A stretch of DNA of 64,000 bases. It comes from Mycoemilia scoparia. Lineage: Eukaryota; Kickxellomycota; Kickxellomycetes; Kickxellales; Kickxellaceae. How positions within the stretch are numbered: the stretch's first letter is position 1; each line of letters begins with the position of its first letter. The stretch covers positions 101,311 through 165,310 of the forward strand of contig JANBPU010000019.1 of NCBI GenBank assembly GCA_027575805.1. Reading direction: 5' to 3'. Positions 42,701 to 54,599 of this stretch are shown one piece after another. The notes under the pieces are model-generated. The model made no database searches and was not told the DNA's origin. It saw only the letters and a list, made by a program, of their open reading frames with translations. Made by a program: the position numbers and the translations under genes.

Positions 42701-45700
42701 ATTCAATAACTTCACCCGAATGGCAAAAGCTTAGAGAAGCGCACCTTTTCCCCGCAGAGTTGGCTAGCAATAGCAACTCGACTACCAAATATATGAGGGC
42801 ATGTGACATCCATGTACCAAAGGAAGAAATTGTAAATCTGGGTCTTCCAACTTTAGTTTGGGAAAGTAACCCATCACTGCAATCGTCTTCAGCACCAGGC
42901 TCAAAAACCCAAGCCCCAAGGTGGAGAGATACTGGTGATGAGGCACTTGTTCTATTCAAGCTTGGTCTTCGTCGCCACCCTACGTGTATGGATCTACTAC
43001 AGGTTGCTGCTGAATCAGATATAGACACCGAGGCGAAAGTCGATGGCCCCAAAAATCGCAGATACCTGGCACTCACATACTTTACTGAGCACTACATTGA
43101 TGCGAGATATGGCCGCGATTACACAACAGCAGTGAGAAGGTTACGGAAGCCATTTATCCCTGCAGAAGTGCACACATTTGGAAATCAATCATCAAGTAGT
43201 GGAAATGGTTCTAAAGTCAAGAGAGTTCTTTTGTTGCCCGATCAGTGCTATTCGAGCCAGAGCGCATCTGTGATGGGGTTCCCTACTCTTTCTCCTCAGT
43301 GGGCTCGTGAGCGGGATAGACTTCTTGTTGAAGAGCATCCTCCAATATCACGATGTATATCACTTTTGTCAGGTTGGAAATACCAATCGGAAGCACAAGC
43401 AACTGGAATATTTTCTTATTTGTCCAGCCGCCAGGCTGAGTTCAAATCGAGTGATTGGCATAAACTACAATCAATGCCATTCATTCCCATCTTTGAAAAG
43501 GATCCAAAGACCAAGGAAGAATCTGTAGTTGAGTGTTTAGCCCCTACTCAATGCTATTTCCAGGAAAAAGCCCAAGGTGGCCATATGGATTGCGACCAAG
43601 ACCAAACAAAGCCATCTGCTGGGTCATTTAGTATGTTCAAATATATCGATTTTGGAGCAACCGCGCAGAGGTTCCTCAGGGCATGTGGTGTTCGCGATGA
43701 GCCATCTCCAATAGACCTTGCACTTAGAATAGTAGAAAATCCTACAGCATTTCTTGAAGCATGTGGTGGGTGGTTGGCCTACCTTGATATTCTCAGAAAA
43801 CTAGCAATTAACGCAAGTCAAATAAGACGCAAATCCCCCAAGATATGGCAAAGCCTAAAAACAACACCATGCATGGTTGCAATACAGAGAACTTCTGGAA
43901 ATAGCAACACGGCTTCAAAAACTAAACGGGACAGTACAAAAACACTTATCGACTTGGATGAAGGGGATGTGGATGCTTTTCAAGGGGACTTGGGTGGTGA
44001 GCTTGACGAGACAGAGTATACTCTAGCAAGCATCTCAAACATTATGTTAGTTGATGATATAGTTTTGACAAAGAAATTTAAACCATTGACTTGTCCAATG
44101 GAGGACATCTTGGAAACATTCTATGAAAGCCTTGGGTCACGCTGGCTCACCGATATGGTTGATGTTTCAACCATCCCAATAGGCAGGCCAGAAATAACGC
44201 CCCATTCAAGGCAGCTAGAAAGAATAATAAAAGACAGAGCCCCGCTTTTGCTATATGATTTCCAAAACTCAAAGGGAAGCAGTGGTCAGATAGAGATTGC
44301 TGAATCAAGTTCTAATAGAGCTTCCATCCAGCCAACTAATCGTCAAAGACAGGATCAAATGAGTACATCGTCATCATCCTTAATCAGAAATATAGAATGG
44401 CTCAAAAACAATTTGTCGGTACACCAAGTCAATCTTATTCAGATACGTCACAAATATATACCAACTGGCCAAGTATACGAAACACCAACTACTGTCTGCT
44501 CTGTCCGTGCTAACGACAACACCACTTCTCCAAGACAAAAGACAAACAATGCGGGGACATCATCCCTATCAATATTTGGCAGTATAGTTGGATCTGCAGT
44601 ATCAACCGTTGCATCTTCAACGGCGTTTAAGAATCCCAATTCCGAGAAATGGAATCTTGTAATAGCACCAATAAACTACAGTGGAGAGGGTGAGGTGAGG
44701 ACTGTGGCAAGCAATAGCAACAATAGACTGGAGCAGATTTGGGATAGCTTTGATGTCGCCATGGCCATTGGAAAGCTGGTGTATTCCAAGTGTCGATTGA
44801 ACCAAGTCTTGCTCCTTTCGACATTAATCAGCTCAGATTTGAATAGTCTTCGAAGAAAAGGGTTTCCAGTTGACCGAGTCCTACGGGCTCGAGCTCCAAA
44901 GCCAAAGAATACTGCACAGAATGTCAAGGAACAGCGAGATATTGCCGAGAAAGAGGCTCTGGGTGCCCTCGCAAAAAGATTCCCTGGTACTAGCAAAGAG
45001 CTGTTAATAGACAGTATCAAGAAGGCAGCACAAGAAATTCAAAACAATGGTAGAAGTATTATAAAAAAGTCAGATGCCCAGATGCTAACACATCTGGCTT
45101 CTCAAAAGGTACAGCAACAGCAAGAGAGCCAAAGGAATATTGAACCCGATAATTCATCTGAGAACGAGCCTTTGATTCATGCGAAGGAAAGAAGTTTACA
45201 GAAGCAAGGATCTGATAGTGGATCTGGATCTGGATCTGGATCTGGTGGGAGGATGGTAGATAGTGTTAATGATGAAACTAAAGACGACCGCCAAATTAGA
45301 CCTGAGTCTCCACCACCCCTTCCTGGACAATTTCCTGGGTCATCTGGCTTTGACAAGTTGGCGCAGCTGCGTGACAAACTTACTGGCTCGTTGCCGGGTG
45401 GCATTGGAAGCAAACCTCAAAGCAAAGAGCCACAACAGCACCAGATGCTTGGGCAAAACAGTTCTCCGCATCCAAAGCCGCCGGCAGACGCTAACTATAT
45501 GGATGAAATGCGATCTACTCTTAGGTCTGCGCTTAGCTCTACAAGGGTTGATCGTGGGAGCGGAAGGCCAGGTGAATTCGACCTCAACTTGCCCAAAGTT
45601 GAGCCGCCGCAGCATCTCAGTGAATTGACAAACTCTGACTTTTGTGGCGAGATTCCCCCTCAGCGCCTTAAACTTGTTGGGTCCATAAATGAAGTTGAAG

Positions 45701-46191
45701 TGTATATCGATACATCCACTTTAATGGCAGCGAGTTCAAGTGGCTCTGCCTCCAGTGCATCAATAGGGCTTAACAATTTACCACTCAATAGTAAATATGT
45801 GCAGGGATTGCAGCGCTTTGCTAACGTTTTGACAAAGTTATCTTCACAGGTGTTCAACTTACCGCCCCAAGCAATGCATATATTCTACGACCAGCCAGGC
45901 GGATCTGTAATTGCTTTTAACCGCAACAGAACTTTGTTCTTCAACCTACGGTACTATGTAGATTTGGGTCATGATGAGCTAGTGACTGCTCTGTCTGGAA
46001 ATGGCCGTAGTCCTAGTGTTGGTGCACTTTCGCCCCTGACCAACGTATATTCATACTGGTTTATGATATTCTGTCACGAACTGGCCCATCACATCGTGTT
46101 CCCGCATAATGCCGCCCATGGCTTTTACATGTCTAGCTTTGCTCAAGAGTACATGAAGAAGTTTGTAGACTTAGTCAACCACGGCCTATAG
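39701..46191 (+). CDS. Giant sacsin-like GHKL ATPase with C-terminal HEXXH (zincin-like) motif
   Basis: Exons 39701..39757 and 39859..46191; 2129 residues. The N-terminus (NQRHLIDKILARYSAEFTVY) leads into a Bergerat ATP-binding fold: ELLQNANDAGA (E44, N48, D51), FRNNG (114-118) and KIGFFGVGFYSLFSI (142 onward). This is the sacsin/NOV type of HSP90-like ATPase domain, in the fungal family formerly called DUF3684. A long middle region follows with no domain I recognise. Then comes a low-complexity stretch with a GS run from (GGATCT)n at about 45221..45246. A C-terminal region ends in FCHELAHHIVFPHNAAHGF: H2092, H2096 and H2102 fit the HEXXHX5H spacing of zinc metalloproteases. Family function is largely unknown; sacsin itself is a co-chaperone. 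Exon 1 fixes the start (MDLNQIRDRILADPTVEEK). Confidence 0.9.
45221..45246 (+). repeat. (GGATCT)n in-frame hexanucleotide repeat
   Basis: About four GGATCT units inside the sacsin-like gene, coding a Gly-Ser run; likely length-variable linker. Confidence 0.9.
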
Positions 46192-46277
46192 GCCAATGTT
46201 TAATAAATGTATTGATTATAAGTTGCATTTCATTTTATTTCGAATATATATTGATAAGTGCAAAGCTAAGTTTAATG

Positions 46278-49048
46278 TTACTCAATGAGCTGAATGAGTA
46301 ATGCCAAGAAGGAGACGGGCATATACAGTAGACAAAGCACAGGGAATGTTGTGGCTCCGAATAGGAAATGTTCAGATAATATGGTTTGCCACCACGATAA
46401 GATGGTTTCCTTTCCTGGAATGCCAATCAACCCCGTCATAGTGACCAATATCATTGGGTTTGTTAAAAAACCGAGGCCCAAGAAACTCCACTTGAGACTA
46501 TTGGTGTCCATTTTCGCTATAAATGATGCAATTCTGGATGATTTTGGATCAATATTTCCAAATGGTTTTGACAAAAGTAGTGGAATTCCAACAAAGAACC
46601 CAATGACAATAGTGACACTTAGGTTAATCATCGATAGTATAGCAATAGAAATTGATGTGTAAATATTCACAATCATCTTTATTGCCATCCAGTTCATATT
46701 TTCGTGTCCTTTCGAAGAATGGCTAGCCGCCCATGGTTGCCTTACGATCCGAAAAATCGGAATAAGCCACAGTGAGCTTACAAAGATCTGTAGCAAATGA
46801 GATGATTCAGGCAAAGTTATAATTTAATCACATGCAAGCACGATTGTACATTCACAAGTGTTGGCAGAAAAACACTTACGAGTAGAGCAGTGGTGTCAAA
46901 TGCCTTGGGTATAAAGCTGCCGCCAAGGTAGGCCACATAAACCCCAAGCCCAATTGAATGGAATAGCAAAATGGTCTTGATGGCACCTGGGATTGTTGAA
47001 CGAAGTTGATTATATGCTGAGCTTTGATACTCAATGCGTTTTTTCATATCAGTGATTGAGTACATATTCTTTCTCAATGAAACCCAAAGCCCCATTGCCT
47101 ATATTTCGGACAATATTAGATTTGTATCAAATTCGTTATCACAGAATTCCAAAAAAACAAGCGAGTTGATGATTTTTTTGCCAATAGGCATCCTCATACT
47201 TGCCTGGAACAGTAAGCTGGCAGACATGAGCCCGATCACGGGCATATAATCTCCAATGGGAATATACCAATTAAGGGCTGGAAGCAAGTAAAAGAAAAAT
47301 GATTGATGGAAGTGCTCAAGTAGATTATTTAAGCTTCTGGTAATCGACTCTATGATTCTTCCAATGGTAGTAAAATCGGTATCCAAGGCACCCAAGTGAT
47401 GTGAGTGAGTATTTGGTATTCCTCGCAGAGTCATTGCATCTATCCTATATCTATAGGATAAAAAGCACGAGATTTATAGAATACCATACGACATGCTAGA
47501 ACCTTTAAAAAAGTTTATTTTGCCGCGGCTTACTTTAGGAATGGTGTGTGAATACTGGTTGGTTGACCTATTAGCTGTGCTTTCAATATTCCAAACAGCC
47601 ATCTCGCGGATTTCAGATACTTTTCGAAAAATGTGGCCTCAGACTCATCATTATCAAAACCATTGTATATTGAAGGAAGTCCTTGGAATCTAGAAATGCT
47701 GGTCACGATGTTGACATAATCCAAGTTTGGCATCTGTCCGGTATTGCTGACTGGAATCATGAGGAGTGATGTTTAGCAAAACCAGTCAAAAGGCTAGATT
47801 TTCCTTTACTAGGAAACAGCAGGCATAGTCGTTAATATAAAACCTATATAAAATAACTTACCATAGAAAGTCCCCATCCTCGAGTATCCGTATGCAGGCT
47901 TTGTAGGAGGGAGCTCAATAGCCAATGCACTCTGAATAGTTCCTGCACGTTTCTTTAGTGCTGAAGCATCTTTTGAGTATCCTGTTCTTTCATGATAGCT
48001 CCTGAGCCATTCCTCAACGCCGGCCTCACCGCTGTCAGTTACAAGGAATATTACATCTTTTGCCCAATAATTGACCTCTGAATAAGTAGAAAACCAATCC
48101 AAGGTTAAAAAGCCGTATTGAATAAAGAAACAGAGCCAGCAGTTGATTTATAATTGATCGTGGCACTCACTAGTGGTATAGTAGGCAAAGCTAGAAAGCA
48201 ACTTAATTGCATTATAGTTTGATTCGTTGTTCCCAGTTTTTAAAGAGGCACACAAAACTATCGATTCTACATGGTCCGATCTTGGTGCATGGACAATTCC
48301 ATGGAGATTTGTTCCTTGGTAAAACTACAGAACAATCGAAATGGGTTAACATACAAATTAACCTTATATGAATATTTGTCAGCATTATAGCTTACCTCTC
48401 CGTTGGGCAGCTTTTTGTATCTAAATGTTTGCGTTTCGGTAGTTAATCCATAGCCAGAGAATAATGACTCAACCTTGTCAATTATTTCTCTATACAAATA
48501 TTCTTTGGTATTAATATCTTTTTTTAATACTATAAAGCCAATATTAACGAACACAGCACTCACTTGTTTGACTCATGTGTTAAGAGATTATGATCGTTTG
48601 CATCCCAAACCTTGGTAAGTATCTCACCAATTCTATCGAGTTCGAATCTCTCATTGTTTATACCAAAGCTGCATTTGGCCTATTTGTTGTATATATATAG
48701 CATCATATATTAAATGGTAGTTAGCTTATAATTTATTTACACACCACAGCAACTGCATGGGTAATAATAGATGAAAAAGTACCTGGGATTCCAGTAGGGC
48801 ATTTTCTGAGAAATATCTACGCCTCCAGTACACATCAGCTGGAAACACAAGAAGCCAACCAATTGCTACTAGCATCAATAGTAAGCTACGATAAAAATGG
48901 TTTGGATTATGTCAGTTGGCTACTATAAATAGTTTATAAAATTCCTGGTACTTTGAATAAATGGTTACCTAAAAGGCGAAAGGAACGCGTCTGCCTTTTC
49001 CAATGCTGCTTGGGCACGCCTCCCCTGTATCAAGTTCAAGAGTCCCAT
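46278..49048 (-). CDS. GAA1: GPI transamidase complex subunit GAA1
   Basis: Exons 48969..49048, 48783..48885, 48564..48679, 48396..48489, 48171..48324, 47862..48077, 47534..47750, 47204..47450, 46880..47098, 46278..46787; 651 residues. ER membrane protein that presents substrate and lipid in GPI-anchor attachment. Order: MGLLNLIQGRRAQAALEKAD, first membrane span, RRYFSENALLESQ, luminal M28-peptidase-like domain (TNLHGIVHAPRSDHVESIVL, YWAKDVIFLVTDSG, VEEWLRSYHERTG, GQMPNLDYVNIV, RIDAMTLRGIPN), then LLEHFHQSFFFYLLP and several C-terminal spans. Intron 8 has a GC donor (CAG|GCAAGT, 47203-47202); the GT alternative breaks frame. Convergent with the sacsin-like gene, with only 86 bp between stops. 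Confidence 0.93.
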
Positions 49049-49556
49049 CGATTATAGTACAATTAATGCTGCTAAACTGACTTGCTGCTTGGGAGAATGT
49101 GTGTTTTTATTGGCATTTGTTTATTTGGTAAGCCCAAGCTTTCTTATGGGTGCTCTAGCTCATCAAATCGAAATACCAACGCTCATTATTATTTTGCAGT
49201 AATAGTGAGGATATGTCTGTGTCCGAATCATCATTACGGCTTAAATCACAGGCTTCTGACTTATAAAGTGACAATATATTTAACATTAGGATCATAATTA
49301 TTGGTGGTTTTACAAGGAATCAATACCTTCATTTTGTTTGAAAGAACTGCCTTAGTCGAGCCACAATAATGGCCTGATTGATCTTAGAGTACAATCAATG
49401 ATTAGATTATAGCCCAAAGTCTTGACAGAGATATCCTAAATGTCAAGTTGCCTACTAAACAAATCAATGCTTGGTTCTGAATATTTTTTGTTAAAATACT
49501 TGTAGTTGCCTTTAGCCTATAGACGCTACTTTATCTTTTCCACCAAAAGAAATAAA
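49049..49556. other. Divergent intergenic region (GAA1 / uL6m)
   Basis: Shared upstream region of two divergent genes; AT-rich, no other feature seen. Confidence 0.5.
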
Positions 49557-50303
49557 ATGGTTTCTAGATTCGGTCTTTCAACAAAAATCTTGGTACCAAA
49601 TCAGTCGCACCTGTTCAAATCGCTCCATGCCCAAAATTCACTAGCGATTTCACGATTTTTTTCAACGACCCAAACACAATTTTCATATATTGGTCGGGCA
49701 CCAGTAAAATATCCGAAAGATGTTGAGGTCTTAGTAAGCGACAAGCCATACAGTCTTACCGACTCCAGGTTCTTTAATAAAAAAACATTAATAGTGAAGG
49801 GACCTAAAGGGGAGCTTAGGATGCCGATCGAGCCATTTGTTAAGCTGACCAACGAACTACCAGCAGCGCCATCAAAAGAAGGTGAGTCGCCCAAGGAAGG
49901 AGAGGTCTGGGTAGAAGTAGAAGATACACGTATTAAAAAGCAAAGAGCAATGTGGGGAACAACAAGGGCATTGATAAACAACTTTGTTATCGGAGTCACG
50001 GAAGGATTTTCCACAACACTTAAGCTGGTTGGTGTTGGTTATCGTGCTAATATGGAAGGCCCCGACAAGCGCACGCTTCAGCTCAAATTGGGCTTCTCCC
50101 ACCCTGTAAATATCGAGGTTCCATCTCACCTCCATGTCACAACTCCTACCCCCACCCGCATTGTCGTTAATGGAACCGATCTCCAGCAGATCAATTTGTT
50201 TGCTGCCATGATCAGAAAATGGAAGAAGCCCGAGCCTTATAATCAAAAGGGTATATTCGTTGGAAACGAGACGATCCGCAAGAAGGAAGTTAAAAAGAAA
50301 TAG
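49557..50303 (+). CDS. MRPL6: Mitochondrial large-subunit ribosomal protein uL6m
   Basis: 248 residues, single exon. The start (MVSRFGLSTKILVPNQSHLF, with many basic/hydroxylated residues up to RFFSTTQTQF) is a mitochondrial presequence. The body shows the two L6 repeats: YIGRAPVKYP, VKGPKGELRMPI, TRALINNFVIGVTEGFSTTL, KLVGVGYRANMEG, LKLGFSHPVNIEVP and the C-terminal QINLFAAMIRKWKKPEPYNQ, KGIFVGNETIRKKE. These are hallmarks of bacterial/mitochondrial L6. An in-frame codon run begins at 49506, but the ATG at 49557 gives the expected presequence. A mid-protein insert (PSKEGESPKEGEVW) is specific. Role: structural protein near the sarcin-ricin loop base. Confidence 0.95.
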   Translation: MVSRFGLSTKILVPNQSHLFKSLHAQNSLAISRFFSTTQTQFSYIGRAPVKYPKDVEVLVSDKPYSLTDSRFFNKKTLIVKGPKGELRMPIEPFVKLTNELPAAPSKEGESPKEGEVWVEVEDTRIKKQRAMWGTTRALINNFVIGVTEGFSTTLKLVGVGYRANMEGPDKRTLQLKLGFSHPVNIEVPSHLHVTTPTPTRIVVNGTDLQQINLFAAMIRKWKKPEPYNQKGIFVGNETIRKKEVKKK

Positions 50304-50645
50304 ACATACTATTGCCACTTTTGCCACTATATTATTCTGGCAATTATTGTATTTTCAATAGACTTGCTCAAAAAATGAAAAATAATATCCAATAAAGGTG
50401 TGATTATATGGGAAGCTCTCCCTCAAAAGGGAAAAGTTGGGTGCCCTCGTACATTCCCTGCAAATCAGCTCATAGGCAATACGTTTTAGCTGGAGTCTGG
50501 CAGATTATTGGCTCTTTTACAAGGTAATATCCTGGTAGCCCTTTAGAGGAGGCTACTCTGCCATATGCTCAAATAATAAATGGTGCGATCTGTGTCTTTT
50601 TCTTTGGAAGTTTTAATAGACTCTAACAGTTTATACGAAAAAGTT
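50304..50645. other. Convergent intergenic region (uL6m / metaxin)
   Basis: 3' regions of two convergent genes; no other feature seen. Confidence 0.55.
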
Positions 50646-52441
50646 CTAATCATCATCAAAGTCATCTTCGGCCTCATGGACAGCCATCTCGTCCACATCC
50701 TCATCCACATCTTCCTCATCATCACCTACGCTCTTGAATTCCTCATCTTCCTTAGGTTGTCCACTGCCGTCTTTTTGGTCATCCTCATTTTCGCTATCAC
50801 CTGCACCACCGACCACAGGCGCCTCATCTGAGTATGTTGGTATAAAATCATAACCCTCCTGAGTTTGGTTTGAAGACATACCTGGGGCTGCAATTACTCC
50901 ATTTACAATCACATACCCCAAGAATGTTGACAAAACTCCCACGACGTATTGTATCTTTGCCACCCTATTTTCCTTCTTCTCAGTATTCAGCCCCTCTGAT
51001 CCAGACCTATTGCTGCTGGTGCTTTTTGAAAACACCCCACTCGAAGTTATCGTGTTTTTTAGAGAAACTGCGCTATGACAGAGTCCCTGATAGATGCTTG
51101 ATGCAAAAGTAGCCAGGCTATTAGGTTCGGCAGAAACAATATATTGAGGCTGACTAACATCCTCTCCATGTTGTAGAATTTCTGACATCCGCTCACAGAA
51201 TTCGTAAATAGTAGGATATTCGTCTTTTATCAGTGGCGCGAGAATTGCATGTTTAAGCTCTGAATAGAGTCCCAAGGAAAGATATCCATAGCAGATGCAG
51301 TCAAACCCTGTTGGGCTTGTGCCAAAGAAAAACTCTTGTGACCCAAGCTTGTCTCTAAGGGCGTCGAGGTATTTCCTGGCTTCTGAAATCAGCTGTGTAA
51401 AAGAAAGGTTATCAGATTGTGAATAATTGAGCATCATTTACCAAATTCTACACGCAGAGAAAATAATAAAGACAGGAAGCAACAACTCACTGGCCTCTTT
51501 GCTTGCTCCCTCGAAATTTTATCCTTAAACATAGAGTAAATCTACATGGTCAAACAAAGCTTGGTTACAATACAATATTTGCCGCTGTAATTTGAAGGTG
51601 CGCTTCCAAATGTTGTTGTGAGCATATACCTTTGTGCTTTCCAGGTTGGTAAAGGTACCTGGGTTACCATTTGATTTTGGGGCCTGTTGTTTAGTGATAG
51701 TATTGGACCATTCGCAATAGCTGATCCTCTTGGTAGCACGTTGCTTGAAATGGCTGGGTACAATATAGCTGGCTGGAAATCTGACCAACTTGGCCAAGCC
51801 GGGGCGTATGTTGTGGATAAAGTTCTCCTCAACCAAGAACCATTCATAATCCTATGTGAATTTGATTTTGGGTTAGAATTCTCATAAGGAATATAAAACT
51901 ATTTTGATGCTCAATTTATGAATAAGTGGATATTTACTAGTAGATCGGAAAACCCTTCACGAACCATCGTTGAATATGCAAGCGCCTCTGCTTTTTGTAT
52001 CTTTGACAGTGATCTATCAAGATTATGGCCCTGTAAATACAAACACGTATTATAGCATAGTATAGTAGATGATTAGGTATGTTTATATTGATCTAGATTC
52101 TCATACAGCTAAAGGCTTACTTGGCGTTCTAGGTACTGAATAGCATGATCGTAGCCTGACTCTGCTAGATCATTGTTGTCTCGCAAAAGTGGAAGGGATC
52201 CCGTTGCAGAGACACCTGGATCTCCTGTTATCCTGATCCCAAAATTGGTGTTGCATAAGCGCAGATATGTCTATAGTTTCAGATATCACAAATTGGCATT
52301 TTTCTCAATGCTAAAAATTACCTTGACATAATGTTTGGCAGTCATTTTCTCACTTACAATAAGGCTTTGACACAAAGGATCAAATGATATAATATTATCG
52401 CCCTCCTCCCAATGCGATCCCCAGCAGTATACTTCCAGCAT
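50646..52441 (-). CDS. Metaxin / SAM37-type mitochondrial outer-membrane import subunit
   Basis: Exons 52322..52441, 52121..52270, 51938..52030, 51630..51851, 51491..51541, 50646..51392; 460 residues, every intron phase 0. Family role: GST-like cytosolic-side subunit of the SAM complex that inserts beta-barrel proteins. GST-N-like part: MLEVYCWGSHWEEGDNIISF, then GSLPLLRDNNDLAESGYDHA. GST-C-like part: DYEWFLVEENF, LISEARKYLDALRDKLGSQE, FFFGTSPTGFDCICYGYLSL, matching metaxin (RLGSQKFFFG-APASLDAFVFSYLAL). A membrane span (IQYVVGVLSTFLGYVIVNGV) and a very acidic tail (DDEEDVDEDVDE) follow. Upstream in-frame ATG at 52498 would add 19 hydrophobic residues; 52441 was chosen because the GST domain starts at once in relatives. 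Confidence 0.88.
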
Positions 52442-54599
52442 TGAAATTAAAAAAGATAATATATATCTCGCTCTATTTTGTATACATGACACATTCATTT
52501 TAGGGCGCAATTTTAAGAATTAAATCCAAACCCAAAGATGGTCATTATGGGTTAATATTATCTAGAAATGATTTTGGAATTGGTATTACCATTATCACCC
52601 CATTTAAATGATGAAATATACTTTGCAACGAAATGAATATTAAATGTGACTACCGGTCAAAAGAAGAAAAATCAAAATTTTGGAATTTATTAAATCTACC
52701 TATTTGGATGATGATTTTTGAAGGATAAAAGTTTACTAGTAAAATTGGACATCCATTTGGCTGTCATTGCGCCTATAATCATTGACAACTAAATGGATGT
52801 CCGGTTTTACTAGTAAACTTTCACCCTTCAAAAGTTATTATCCATATGGAGACTCACCTAATTTAGTTCACCATACAAGTTCCGAGGGCTCTTTCTTGTA
52901 TAACAAGGAATATTGCTAAAACCGGCCATATATTATATTTTGGTTTGTTTTTAAATTTAAAAACTCTACAACCCTGATGCACTACATTTTGGGCTCTGGC
53001 ATGGTCATTCATGTATAGGCTTTGACCAGAAATTTGAAAACTTGTAACACAGCTACAAGAAATAACATTTACATTTAGCATTACCCAACTAAATTGAATC
53101 GTTAAGAATCATATCTTATTTGCCAGCGATGCTAAAAATTGCTTAGCACCCAGGGCAAGCTTAGGCCAAAACATTCGGGCAAATAAGTCTCAAGAAAGTG
53201 GTTTGGATAATGATAGATAAGCCAAAAGAAGTTTGTGGACTGCTAATTTGGAATTGCATGACCAACTTGATTGCCAAGTCTGGTAATAGCAAATCTATCA
53301 TAAAAACAAAGCTTGCATAGAAAACAATGGCACAGCATCTGGATCTAGAAATATAGCAAATGTGCCTACATAGCTTTCCAGAATCAGATGTGGCGTTTCG
53401 ATAATCCTTCATATAAATAAATGAGCCTCTTAAAAAGGAGTCGGGCATCTTTGAACTGGGGGGAGAATGTTTACTAGACAGCTCTCGATACCTGTCCTGA
53501 GAGCAAAATGTTTTTTCAGAAGAATCATGGTACCAGCCATAGTGAACTGTCAGCATGCTACTTTAACTAGAGACTCCAGATTTGAATCAACCATCCATAT
53601 TTTTCACCTGTAAGGATGTTTACAATAGCCACTTAAGGCGTTGTGCCTAGCAAACATTATTGCGTTTAATGCTTAATGCTAGGTGGACCACATTTGCTTT
53701 TCATTTATCTATCCTAACCTGCTTCTTCCTTCTCTTCATCTCTTTCTTACTCTTCAAAGGTATTTCTTGCGGGCCAATATTAATACATAAATCGCACCTG
53801 CCTTGGGCCGCGTTCATTCGACTAATTGACTTTTGTGGCTTCACATCTTGTTTAATTTGCTACCCACGCCTTGCTTTTATCCTGCCCACAGATATACAGG
53901 AAAATCATCACGAACTCCCCGCTCTTTAACTTACGACACGTTCCCTAGCTGCCTCTTGTCTTTTTTATCGTAGCACTTTCCCATCACGCCTGTCACGTCC
54001 ATTTTAACAATCCACGACCTTCTTGACTGTCTTCGCAGTTGTACGCCTCACCGATTCATACATCTGTGTTCTGGCCCAGTACTATACCCAAGGATATCAT
54101 AGTCTCCAGTACACTTTACTACGCTCTGAGAAAAATACTGTTTGTCTATCCACCAAACAAGGCACGCATCAATTATCCATATCACACAAGCTATCTTTAT
54201 CTCTGGGCTTTCTGCAGTAACCGTTTGTCTGTCTGCCATTCTGTGCCAATTCTTACCCCCCTCAAGCTTTTGAATCATCTCCTGCCATTCAAATACGCTA
54301 TATTGCCTTTCCTAGAAATACTGTGGCAAGAAGCACAACCACTTCTTTCTTCCAATTCTTCTTTTGGGTAGTGCCATTTGTTACTTATAACAACAGATTA
54401 TAAACATACGCTTCTTTTGCGCTGACATCCAAGCTTTCAATCCATATAAAAATTATCTAGCGCCCACCAAAAAGCATATACCGCGTCTTTACGGTCATCC
54501 TTGTGTCTACTGTCACTATTTCCTACAACCCCGACTCCAATACCCCTTTCCATAAACCCCGCGCATATATATTTACACACAAACAAACAAATCCAGATC
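52442..54599. other. Divergent intergenic region with MITE copy E
   Basis: 2.1 kb between the metaxin-like gene and the large disordered-protein gene. Contains copy E (52701..52847). Frames such as 53161..53556 minus show no domain. The last 600 bp before 54600 are C/T-rich with several AG sites, so a 5'-UTR intron is possible. Confidence 0.5.
52701..52847. mobile_element. MITE-like inverted-repeat element, copy E (long palindrome)
   Basis: Ends TATTTGGATGATGATTTTTG (then AAGG) and CACCCTTCAAAAGTTATTAT (then CCATAT). Unlike other copies, the internal block GTTTACTAGTAAAATTGGAC plus ATCCATTT appears twice in opposite orientation, so the whole 147 bp is close to a perfect hairpin with a small GCGCCTATAATCATTG loop region. 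It may have arisen by joining two left halves. Confidence 0.8.
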
